Below, piece after piece: positions 1 to 7,431 of a stretch of 20,932 nt of DNA. The notes beneath the pieces were generated by a model. That model worked only from the letters and a program-made list of their open reading frames with translations. It was not told where the DNA came from and ran no database searches. The stretch is from a virus: positions 1-20,932 of IMG/VR virus record IMGVR_UViG_3300008108_001512; one strand, 5' to 3'. The stretch's first letter is position 1. Each line of letters starts with the position of its first letter. The translations under genes and the position numbers were made by a program.

Positions 1-1436
1 CCCCGCATGTCCCCCAAAGTTCTGTCAAGTTCTTGGGCGGCTTCTTTAAATTCCGGTACACCGTAGTAGCTAGCGATCTGTTGCTCGGACCCTTTATTGA
101 TCCAGCCGTCTTCCCCGATTCCAAAAATCGGATACCACTTACCTGCCTCGACGCCCTTCTTGCCCGCCTGTCCACTGCTAAGATAAAACGGAACTCGTTG
201 TCCGTTAACATCCACAACAGTGATGTAGCGATCATAGTAGTTAACTACGGGTGACCCGGTTTCCCCCCAAATAGCGTTGCCGGATTCATCTTTAGCTACA
301 CCACCATCAGCACCACGGCGAGGGCGCAATACTGGAATCGAAAACGCATTCAGTGAACCAAACTTCGTTCCTTCTCCTGTAGGAGAAACTGCAACATCGC
401 TGATAGGCTGAGCCATTCCAGCGGATGTAGGTGTTTCAACCGCGCTGGCACCGGGTACCCCCGTGGGGCCTCCAGCCATTGCCACGCTAGACTGATCTCC
501 TCCATTGAGAGGGGCTGACGGTCCTCCGACTCCTGCATCTTGTTCCGCCTTGTCTAAAAAGTCTTTTATCGCTGTGACGCGATCAACTTCGGCACCTTCT
601 TCAGGAGTTATCAGTCCTGTTTTTGCAAGTGTTTCTCCCGGCTTGGGAGCGGGGCGAGGCTGAATAGTAGGACGCGCAGCGGTTTCGTCAACCCCTTCTT
701 CGGGAGCGACTCCTTGCGGGATGATTCTATTTACTTCAGCTTCCAGTCCCGTGGCAGCGGGTCCCGCTTTGCCCGGAAATACAGCACCTGTCACTGCGCC
801 CGCACCGCCACCAAGGGCGGTAGACTCACCAATCGTGCGACCGACATTACGAGACAGAGGCGCTTCAGCGGCAATATTCTGTCCAACCTGACCGGTAACT
901 GCGCCAGCGGTTTCACCCGCAGCTTCACCTAAACCGGTAGTAGTAGCACTTTTAACACGACCAGCAGGGGCACCGCCGAAGATCGTTTTTTCTATACCCG
1001 GAAGAGCCTTAGATGCGCCAAAGGTTACTGCCGCTGTAGCCCCGGCCACTGCACGGGCACGGGTGAGAGCCGTTTCCTGAGCGTGGGCTTTAGCTTCGTC
1101 TTCTGGGACGCCCGCCTTTACAAGCTTTGTAAACTCGTTTTTAAATACTTCGTCGTAGGTTTCTTTACCGGAAGAAGCGCCTTCCTGTATAGCGCCTTGC
1201 CCCAAAGCGACATTAGTGCCAACTTTTTGGGCAGAGGCTTTAGCGGCGGCGGTCCTAGCAGCGGCTTCAGCAGCGGCTTCAGCGCCTTCTTTTGCGGCTT
1301 GCTTGCCAACGGCACCGAGTCCAAGTTTCCCTATAAAGGTGGCATATGCTGTAGTGCCACCCGTCAACAAAGCAGCGGCAACGTCAGGAGCAAGTTCCCC
1401 AAGCTTCTCAATAAAAATAGAAGGTCCCAGCCGCAT
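1..1436 (-). CDS. Large Ala/Gly-rich internal virion-type protein, downstream part (runs off the left edge)
   Basis: This reading frame stays open from about 1436 to base 1 with no stop, so the gene continues beyond the window. An in-frame ATG lies at 1436, but the true start is probably the ATG at 1767, in another frame (see the next entry). The first ~200 residues are Ala/Gly-rich with alternating hydrophobic and small residues, like membrane-interacting segments of phage ejection proteins. A low-complexity Pro/Glu-rich linker follows. The last ~110 residues contain a conserved-looking block with PFYLSSGQAGKKG, GKWYPIFGIGEDGW and a terminal LDRTLGDMRG. From memory, that block recurs in very large internal proteins of uncultured aquatic phages. 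No catalytic motif is visible. The position after the transglycosylase gene fits an internal or ejection protein. The function is inferred; the open frame is seen. Confidence 0.72.
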   Translation of the reverse strand, partial: MRLGPSIFIEKLGELAPDVAAALLTGGTTAYATFIGKLGLGAVGKQAAKEGAEAAAEAAARTAAAKASAQKVGTNVALGQGAIQEGASSGKETYDEVFKNEFTKLVKAGVPEDEAKAHAQETALTRARAVAGATAAVTFGASKALPGIEKTIFGGAPAGRVKSATTTGLGEAAGETAGAVTGQVGQNIAAEAPLSRNVGRTIGESTALGGGAGAVTGAVFPGKAGPAATGLEAEVNRIIPQGVAPEEGVDETAARPTIQPRPAPKPGETLAKTGLITPEEGAEVDRVTAIKDFLDKAEQDAGVGGPSAPLNGGDQSSVAMAGGPTGVPGASAVETPTSAGMAQPISDVAVSPTGEGTKFGSLNAFSIPVLRPRRGADGGVAKDESGNAIWGETGSPVVNYYDRYITVVDVNGQRVPFYLSSGQAGKKGVEAGKWYPIFGIGEDGWINKGSEQQIASYYGVPEFKEAAQELDRTLGDMR

Positions 1437-1767
1437 CGACTGCTTTATCTATAACGGCCCGCTGATAAGCAGATTCAGGAGTTCGGATCTCTTCCGCTTT
1501 TTTCTTAAGAGACTCTACTGTCCCCGCAAGCGGCGCGTTTTTGAAGTCACCAGTAGCTAAGCCATACAGTTGAGGAACGACACTTAGCGTACTAGCGATC
1601 CCGCTAGTAAGAGATGCCCCTGCCCTAGTACCTTCACTTTTAAGTTCTGCCGGAATACCGTGACTACCCGCAAACCTACCGATAGCCAGCTTGCGGGCTG
1701 TCTCCACATCCATGTCATCAGGGATAGTTACATAAGACCCATCTGGCAGAGTGAAGTATCGAGACAT
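1408..1767 (-). CDS. N-terminal piece of the large internal virion-type protein (frameshifted)
   Basis: This gives 119 codons from an ATG 7 nt after the stop of the transglycosylase gene. The N-terminus, MSRYFTLPDGSYVTIPDD followed by an ETARKLAIGRF helix, resembles the small N-terminal module that opens many giant phage internal proteins. The frame ends abruptly in a nonsense tail (GTFYFY, then stop). Dropping one G from the GGG run (plus-strand CCC at 1426-1428) joins ...IDKAVDAAG directly to PSIFIEKLGELAPDV in the long downstream frame, which reads as one sensible protein. I therefore treat this entry and 1-1436 as one gene split by a one-base gain, either real or from sequencing. The Shine-Dalgarno sequence is weak, suggesting coupling to the gene upstream. 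Confidence 0.7.
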   Translation of the reverse strand: MSRYFTLPDGSYVTIPDDMDVETARKLAIGRFAGSHGIPAELKSEGTRAGASLTSGIASTLSVVPQLYGLATGDFKNAPLAGTVESLKKKAEEIRTPESAYQRAVIDKAVDAAGTFYFY

Positions 1768-1774
1768 AATTTAC

Positions 1775-3595
1775 TTATTTAAGCAGAGGACCGAGGTCTT
1801 GGCCCTGCCGGGGAGCGGCAGGGGCAGCGGGAACAGGTTTGCTACCCCGTATGTATTGTTCCGCATACGCATGGGCAAGCTCAAGAGATTTTTCTCTCAC
1901 GGTTAACGGATTAGCGTTTGGTCCGAGTAACGCCCTAGCTTGACTATCAAACGTATCACGGATTTCGGGTTTACTTAGATAGTCGGACATAAATCTATCA
2001 AACCGTGCGTCTTGCTGATCCGTCGCTCTACCACCGCCCCCACCCTGCCGGATACCGGCAGCGCCTAACATAGCATCAGCCCGAGTCTGAGCATTTCTTT
2101 CGCTAGATGCACGTTGTTCGGCTTCTCGGCGGTCCCTACGTTGACCTTCGAAGTCGCGTTGCAAAGCGGAAATAATGCCGCTATTAGCAGTGCGATTAGC
2201 GGTGGTGTCCCTAATAACGTCCCTTTTACCAGCTCTGTATAGTTGCATCTCCAGCTTACTGGAGTCTACAAGACGCTCCATGATCCGATTGGCTTCTGTC
2301 CTATTCCCTTTAGCCATTTCGAATTCATACTTAGCCTGAAGAAGCTCGTTCTGTTTGTGCAGGCGGTCAGCTTCCCGGAGTTCTTTTTGACCCTTCTCGT
2401 AGCTGTCAAACCCTACCGTCATAGCAGGGCCAAGACTACCCAAGAACCCACCCAGACCTCGCTGCCTTGAACCGCCGAGGGCAGCAAGCCCTCTTCTCCA
2501 AGCCATATCGGTGTTTTCTTCCTTCATCCGCGCCGTATCCGGCTTCATCTCAGCTACCTTAGCCCGGAATGCGTCTACGAAAGGTTTATTAAACTTATCA
2601 CCTTGTTCGTATGCCCGTTGATTAGCGGCAAGAAGCTCTTCTTCTGTAGGGGCTTTGGGTGCTTCACCGAGTGCCTTAAGCGCGTCATCACGCTCTCTCT
2701 CAGTAATTTTTTCCAGCCTAGCGGCTTCGTCAATAAGTTCTCTATTAAGCGTAGGTGCGCCAGCGGCAGCAACGGCTGTAGCCGGGGCAGATTTTTCAGT
2801 GTCCCTATTTTGGGGAAGCCCACCTCTGTTAATCCCACGGTTCCTAAACCCCTCCGGGTCAGAAGTTAAAGCGGCGATTTTACCGGGGTACTCAAGTGAC
2901 TCTTTAGGACGGGGCTTACCATTGGCACCCAATCCAGTCCTGAGATACGCCCGCACATTACCCGGCCCCCAGTTGTAGGCCATGGAAGCAAGTTCCCAAT
3001 TACCGAATTGGTTATGCAGATCCGCGAGGTACCTAGCAGCCGCGTCTTTAGACTTGGCGAAATCAAGGCGGTCTTGATCCGTTTTTAGGCCATACTGCCT
3101 GCCTGTTGGCCCCTGAAATTGAAATGGACCTAGCGCATCGGCGCTGGACGGACCCATTCTTTGACTAAAAGCCGACTCGACTCCGTGATGCGCCCTAAGA
3201 ATATCTTCGGGTACGTATTGATTAGAGTAGTCAAACTGTGTAGAACCGCCACCCTTAAACGAGACAATGCCGCCTTCTGCGGCACGGAACATATCATCTC
3301 TAACAGGTAAAGCGCCGATACCAGCTATGCTTTCGGGGCGGGGTTGAGGAGTCTCGGACTGGATCTTCTGTTTTACCGCTTCTGCAATGCGGTCAACAAT
3401 AGTCGTCGGCTGAGTCGGGTTAGCATTACCCTGCGCTTTAGCCTGACTCGCCTGAGCGTTAGCCTCCATGTTCGCTTGGTTCCTGAGTGCCAATTCAATA
3501 GCACCGCGAGGAAACGGGCTGCGATCACCCATCGCTAGATACTGTTTAAGTAGTTCGGGTGGAGCTTTAGTAAGCTCTTCAGGCGTCCTAAACAT
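1775..3595 (-). CDS. Virion-associated lytic transglycosylase (SLT-like)
   Basis: A 606-residue protein. Residues ~130-220 look like a soluble lytic transglycosylase fold: HHGVES (Glu140 the likely catalytic acid), GPFQF (156-160), and MAYNWGPGNV (205-214), which matches the family's A-Y-N-x-G motif. Such domains cleave peptidoglycan locally during genome entry. Residues ~1-100 are Gln/Ala-rich, and a phage-typical GGIVSFKGGG segment lies at 108-117. Residues ~270-600 are mostly charged helix (KELREADRLHKQNELLQAK) with a glycine run near 515-520, probably the part packaged inside the virion. The ATG lies 12 nt after the upstream stop, whose TAAGGTTAG may double as a poor ribosome site. Placement among putative ejection proteins fits a penetration enzyme rather than the lysis endolysin, which is encoded at 9487-9960. 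Confidence 0.8.
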   Translation of the reverse strand: MFRTPEELTKAPPELLKQYLAMGDRSPFPRGAIELALRNQANMEANAQASQAKAQGNANPTQPTTIVDRIAEAVKQKIQSETPQPRPESIAGIGALPVRDDMFRAAEGGIVSFKGGGSTQFDYSNQYVPEDILRAHHGVESAFSQRMGPSSADALGPFQFQGPTGRQYGLKTDQDRLDFAKSKDAAARYLADLHNQFGNWELASMAYNWGPGNVRAYLRTGLGANGKPRPKESLEYPGKIAALTSDPEGFRNRGINRGGLPQNRDTEKSAPATAVAAAGAPTLNRELIDEAARLEKITERERDDALKALGEAPKAPTEEELLAANQRAYEQGDKFNKPFVDAFRAKVAEMKPDTARMKEENTDMAWRRGLAALGGSRQRGLGGFLGSLGPAMTVGFDSYEKGQKELREADRLHKQNELLQAKYEFEMAKGNRTEANRIMERLVDSSKLEMQLYRAGKRDVIRDTTANRTANSGIISALQRDFEGQRRDRREAEQRASSERNAQTRADAMLGAAGIRQGGGGGRATDQQDARFDRFMSDYLSKPEIRDTFDSQARALLGPNANPLTVREKSLELAHAYAEQYIRGSKPVPAAPAAPRQGQDLGPLLK

Positions 3596-3607
3596 ATCTA
3601 TCTAACC

Positions 3608-4897
3608 TTACTTAAGAGCGTTTTTGAGGAAGTCTAACCCGCCAAGTTGACCGAGAATGTTAACCCCGGAAGCGAGAGGGTTGACCGGCTCATAGTTCTG
3701 AGATTCCGTAACTGCGCTGTAGGACGCAGGGGGCAGGGCGCTCATGATGCCCTTTTGGAAATTAAGATTCTCATACGGCTTTTGTTGCTGCGCCAAGAAT
3801 GTTTGATAAGCAGTGTCCAGTCCAGCTTGGTCAAGAGTTCGGGGCAAGGACCCGTATTGCATCTGCGTACCCAAAATCCCTAACCCCGACTGATACCCCT
3901 GATAGTTAGCTAAGTTTTGCGCGTACTGTTGCTGGAACGCGGCTTGATTAGCAGCGAGGTTGGCCTGATTCTGCGCGTACTGCTGTTGGAAATCAAACTG
4001 CCCAGCAGCTTGGTTAGCTTGATTCTGAGCCTGTTGAGTTTGCAGGCCGAGTTGGCCCCCGGCAAGATTGGCTTGGTTTTGAGCTTGTTGAGCTTGCAGG
4101 CCAAATTGACTACCGGCAAGATTGGCTTGATTTTGAGCTTGCTGTTGCTGGAAATTAAACTGACCGCCAGCAAGATTAGCCTGATTCTGAGCTTGTTGCG
4201 TTTGGAAACCGAGGGCGTTCTCGGCATTAAACTGACCCATTCCAGCCCCGTAGGCACTCTGAAGGCCCTTGGTCTGAATATCGTTCAGCAATTGGGCGGT
4301 GTTTCTCTGCCTTTCAGCTTCGACAAGTCCATAACGTGAACCACCAAATGCCCCTACTCCTACAGCACCCGCTGCCTCTTTCTGAGCGTCAACGTCTGAC
4401 TGCCTACGGGCCTCTCGCATCGCAATATCTGTAACACCCTGTTGGTAGGGCGACATATACTGCTGCATCCTATTAGGATCAGTCCATGATTGCTGAGTGA
4501 ACTGCGTCGGGTTATAGGCCGCATTGAACTGCGTCGGATTGTACGTGTTCGAAAACTGCGTCGGATTGTACGTATTCGAAAATTGCGTCTGGTCGTATGA
4601 CGCATTGAATTGCGACGGGTTAAACGAAGTATTGAACTGCGTCGGATTGTACGCTTGAAGACTACCGATACCACCGAGTGCTTGCTGTTCAAGATTACTA
4701 AGACCCGCTACCCGATAAGGAGTAGTTTGCTGAGCTTGGGCAGCTTGCTCCGCTCCGTATTGTTGATAAGGTGTCTTCGCGACGGCAGCGGCATTCTCGA
4801 ATAGATCCGTTACATACGGTTCCATTGCGGTAGAAATACCGCCTTCAGTAGTCTTACTAAAGTCTACTGGCTGTCCAGTTGAATCAAGCGCGGCCAT
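3608..4897 (-). CDS. Gln/Asn/Ala-repeat virion protein, putative internal or ejection protein
   Basis: A 429-residue protein with three parts. Residues 83-136 are six copies of a nine-residue unit of the type YNPTQFNxx. Residues ~137-228 form a charged, helical, conserved-looking centre (SPYQQGVTDIAMREARRQ, GAFGGSRYGLVEAER). Residues 231-338 are six copies of an 18-residue unit of the type FQQQxAQNQANLAGGQF. The centre resembles a protein common in uncultured aquatic phages, usually left as hypothetical and encoded near the transglycosylase. The repeat-rich helical region would suit a rod or channel-like internal protein, but I cannot assign a function. AAGGAAC upstream of the ATG is a reasonable ribosome-binding site. 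No signal peptide or membrane segment is visible. Confidence 0.75.
   Translation of the reverse strand: MAALDSTGQPVDFSKTTEGGISTAMEPYVTDLFENAAAVAKTPYQQYGAEQAAQAQQTTPYRVAGLSNLEQQALGGIGSLQAYNPTQFNTSFNPSQFNASYDQTQFSNTYNPTQFSNTYNPTQFNAAYNPTQFTQQSWTDPNRMQQYMSPYQQGVTDIAMREARRQSDVDAQKEAAGAVGVGAFGGSRYGLVEAERQRNTAQLLNDIQTKGLQSAYGAGMGQFNAENALGFQTQQAQNQANLAGGQFNFQQQQAQNQANLAGSQFGLQAQQAQNQANLAGGQLGLQTQQAQNQANQAAGQFDFQQQYAQNQANLAANQAAFQQQYAQNLANYQGYQSGLGILGTQMQYGSLPRTLDQAGLDTAYQTFLAQQQKPYENLNFQKGIMSALPPASYSAVTESQNYEPVNPLASGVNILGQLGGLDFLKNALK
3884..4207 (-). repeat. Six in-frame 54-bp repeats (18-residue AQNQANLAG unit)
   Basis: The repeats cover residues 231-338 of the protein at 3608-4897. Each unit has the form [FL]Q-x-Q-x-AQNQANLAGxQ-x-x. 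Copies 1-4 are close to one another and copies 5-6 drift (QQQYAQN, then LANYQGYQ). The regular length and Ala/Gln/Asn content predict a continuous helix with an 18-residue period. Confidence 0.9.
4490..4651 (-). repeat. Six in-frame 27-bp repeats (YNPTQFNxx unit)
   Basis: The repeats cover residues 83-136 of the same protein. Copies 4-6 begin with YNPTQF, the second is FNPSQF and the third YDQTQF. The aromatic/Asn-Pro/Gln-Phe pattern differs entirely from the 18-residue repeats downstream, so the gene carries two independent repeat expansions. Confidence 0.9.
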
Positions 4898-4906
4898 TTC
4901 TGTTCC

Positions 4907-6751
4907 TTATACCGGGAGGTATTTTTCGGCTTTGATCTGCCGTCCCTGCCGGGGGTTGCCCGTGCGGGCATGGCGGATGCGGTTCATCATGTCGTGGAGT
5001 TTCTTGGCACCAGCATTCGATGATCCGTTACCAATGTGGCTGACTACATCCGCAGGGATTACAAACTCGCCGTCGGCAAGGCGAGCTTCCTGAACGCCAT
5101 CAATATTGGCCTTAATATTATCACTCATGCCATCACCGGGGCCACTCAAATATCTGCCGCCAGCCTTGTACTCATTACGGGGCAACCCTGAGATACCACC
5201 GCCAGCAGCTTTGTAAATACGTTCACCGGTATAGTTACTGTAGTAGGTTTGGGTTTTTGGGTCCCACCGTCGGGCCTTGGGATCGGGGCCTTTCCCACCT
5301 ACAGGTTTAAGCGTTCCACGGCCTGACCCTGATTTACTCGCTGCATAGCCAAGACCACCAGCTACGATAAGCTTGAGAAGGTCCTTCATCCAATTGGAAT
5401 CAGTTGAAGTTGACGATCCGGGCGGCTTAGTATCTGAAGGCGGCTTAGTATCTGAAGGCGGCTTAGTAGTGGATGAAGAACCATCCGGGGTAGAGAGATC
5501 GGGAGGAGGCTCTTCATACTCCCAATTATTAAAGTCCGACATATCCAACTGATCGGTATTGATACCAAGTTCGCCAAGCGCCCTTAACGCGGCAGCGGAC
5601 AGTCCTCTAGTTGCAGCGGGGGGGAGGTTCGAAGTCGAAGGGGCGGATGGGGTAGAGGGAGAAGCCGCATCGCTCGGCATTTCTGGAAAATCCAACGTAT
5701 TAGAGGGATCTGCCAAATTACTCGGATCTACAACCTCACCAAACTCAGAAGGGTCGATTGGCTCATAAGAGCCATCCGGCCCAAACAATTCAGAGTCGAT
5801 TGAATCGTAGTAATCCGTAGGGATATCGAGAGAACCGGAACGGGGACTAGGAACATCTGAAGGAACATCCGAAGGAATGTCCGCATACTCATTTCCAAAC
5901 CAATCCGACCCGATATCGGGGGCCGCATCTGAAAGACTAGCGATTCCGCCCGTACCGGATATAGCTGATCCAGCGGGGCCATAAAGCCCACCAGCGGTGC
6001 CGGGAGTTAATGCCGTGTTAATCCCAAGTTCGCCGAGAGCGGCAAGGTCAGCAGCGCCCGCAGCACCGCCATAAATACCGCCGATAGTACCGGGAGTTAA
6101 CGCTGTGTTAATTCCAAGTTCGCCAAGGGCGGCGAGTTCAGCAGCACTACCCGCAGCGGCACCACCACCGGCACCTACTCCTGAAAACAGGGAAGGCACT
6201 GCGCCCGCTGCAACTACCCCGCCGATAATAGGAGCCGCACGCCCAAGAAACTCGGTATAGCTTTTCCATCCGCTATTTATAGGGACGAACTCTTCCTGCA
6301 CCTGCCCATCAGGGAGGTAGTTATATCGGACGTAGCCGCTGTCTTGGTACTTGTCGTTAAAAGAACGAGAAGGCGTCTTTAAAAAGTCTTGGGAAATGAC
6401 CCCTGAATTCGGGTCATATGTGTAGGTTTTATCGCCTTGTACTGTCTGCCAAGATGTAGTTGTCCACGGTTCTACATAACCGGCTCCACCGCCTCCACCA
6501 CCTTCTGAAGTAGGATCGGAATACCAACCCCCGGAGGTACCAATAGTCGGGCCTTGGGCTTGGATCTGATCGTAAAGCGACTGATACGTCAGGGGTTGCG
6601 ACGAAGGCGTCGACGTGGGAGCGGGGGCAGGTTGTGGAGTAGGTTCCGGTGCGGGGGCGGCTTGCGGTGCCGCTTCAGCCGCTTGTAGCGAAGCAACATA
6701 ATCCCACCAGCTTCCGCCGCTGCTATCGTTACTGCTATCGGTTCCACTCAT
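4907..6751 (-). CDS. Low-complexity virion protein with conserved C-terminal module
   Basis: A 614-residue protein. The first ~50 residues are Ser then Pro/Ala-rich, a Gly-rich stretch lies near 85, and a short aromatic domain covers ~95-165. A hydrophobic Ala/Gly segment at ~170-200 could associate with membrane. ALGELGINT occurs three times, and Ser/Pro/Asp-rich linkers fill ~260-460. The last 100 residues (515-614) form a recognisable module: AGGGISGLP, SGPGDGMSD, ARLADGEFVIPADVVSHIG, AGAKKLHDMMNRIR and a basic tail. From memory, this module terminates many otherwise unrelated internal proteins of phages and prophages; its role is unknown to me. GGGGAG upstream of the ATG serves as ribosome site. 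The neighbours suggest an internal or tail-associated virion protein. Confidence 0.72.
   Translation of the reverse strand: MSGTDSSNDSSGGSWWDYVASLQAAEAAPQAAPAPEPTPQPAPAPTSTPSSQPLTYQSLYDQIQAQGPTIGTSGGWYSDPTSEGGGGGGAGYVEPWTTTSWQTVQGDKTYTYDPNSGVISQDFLKTPSRSFNDKYQDSGYVRYNYLPDGQVQEEFVPINSGWKSYTEFLGRAAPIIGGVVAAGAVPSLFSGVGAGGGAAAGSAAELAALGELGINTALTPGTIGGIYGGAAGAADLAALGELGINTALTPGTAGGLYGPAGSAISGTGGIASLSDAAPDIGSDWFGNEYADIPSDVPSDVPSPRSGSLDIPTDYYDSIDSELFGPDGSYEPIDPSEFGEVVDPSNLADPSNTLDFPEMPSDAASPSTPSAPSTSNLPPAATRGLSAAALRALGELGINTDQLDMSDFNNWEYEEPPPDLSTPDGSSSTTKPPSDTKPPSDTKPPGSSTSTDSNWMKDLLKLIVAGGLGYAASKSGSGRGTLKPVGGKGPDPKARRWDPKTQTYYSNYTGERIYKAAGGGISGLPRNEYKAGGRYLSGPGDGMSDNIKANIDGVQEARLADGEFVIPADVVSHIGNGSSNAGAKKLHDMMNRIRHARTGNPRQGRQIKAEKYLPV
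6015..6144 (-). repeat. Tandem pair of ~100-bp repeats encoding AALGELGINTALTPGT
   Basis: Two adjacent copies of a roughly 33-residue unit (AALGELGINTALTPGT, then GGxYG and a short spacer) lie in the middle of the 614-residue protein. A lone third copy of the core (ALGELGINT) lies near 5555-5590, about 145 residues further along the protein. The boundaries given mark the two core copies approximately. Confidence 0.7.
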
Positions 6752-6768
6752 TTTTTACTCCCCAATAT

Positions 6769-7431
6769 TTACGGCAAAGCCGATACGAAACTAAGTGTAG
6801 CAATCAAAGACGCCGTTGAAGGCCGCACCGGACTAATTTGCGTCGGGAAATGCTGGAGAGATACCGTTGCGCTATCAGTAGACCACACTAGTTGAATGTA
6901 GTCATTAGTCTGCATGGAGAGAAAATAATTCCAACCGACGATACTATGCCCGTTAACGCCGCCATGGGAATTAGGCACAGAAATAAGCCCAGTAGATCCC
7001 ACAACGTCTGTAGACGCACCGCCACCGTTCCCCTGCCTGAGCCAAATACTCGCATCATGTAGCTGCGTATCTGTATTTACAAACTGCCCCGACCACTGAA
7101 GATTATAAACGCCGGGGTTACTTACTTGGATCTTATTAGTCCCTACAACTGAAACACTGTTAGTAAAGTCCGTTGTATCAAACGTCATCAGTGTGGCGGT
7201 GTTAGCAACGGCAGTTTGGTCAACGTAACTAGAAAACGCTCCATGGGGGAACGAAATAAACTTACCCCCCGCAGTGTCTAGTAGGGAACCAAAAATATTA
7301 TCTAGCCGCTCAAAGTACAGACGTAGGGCGTTGTTTAACTGATTCTGATAGACCTCATCCCACGATTTAGGCGGGGTGAGAAGCCTCGGGGCATATGTAC
7401 GCCCTAACTTAGTTCTATCAATCGTTGTCAC
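6769..7431 (-). CDS. C1q/TNF-like jelly-roll virion protein
   Basis: A 220-residue protein. Residues ~15-55 are helical (SWDEVYQNQLNNALRLYFERLDNIF). The rest reads as a jelly-roll of the C1q-like type seen in phage tail-associated proteins: FPHGAF near 60, GVYNLQWSGQF near 107-117, DASIWLRQGN and NDYIQLVWSTDSATVSL near the end. The start is GTG at 7431 within GTGA. The TGA in that overlap is the stop of the nozzle gene in its repaired frame, which supports both the start choice and the repair. The likely role is a surface or tail-tip structural protein that trimerises through the jelly roll. The fold assignment is from sequence pattern only. Confidence 0.72.
   Translation of the reverse strand: MTTIDRTKLGRTYAPRLLTPPKSWDEVYQNQLNNALRLYFERLDNIFGSLLDTAGGKFISFPHGAFSSYVDQTAVANTATLMTFDTTDFTNSVSVVGTNKIQVSNPGVYNLQWSGQFVNTDTQLHDASIWLRQGNGGGASTDVVGSTGLISVPNSHGGVNGHSIVGWNYFLSMQTNDYIQLVWSTDSATVSLQHFPTQISPVRPSTASLIATLSFVSALP

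Noticed and set aside
1083-1454. Plus-strand frames of 114-123 codons near the left end
   Set aside because: They lie antisense to the long minus-strand frame of the large internal protein. Their Phe/Ser-rich or Ala/Ser-rich composition is that of a reversed Ala/Gly/Lys-rich gene.
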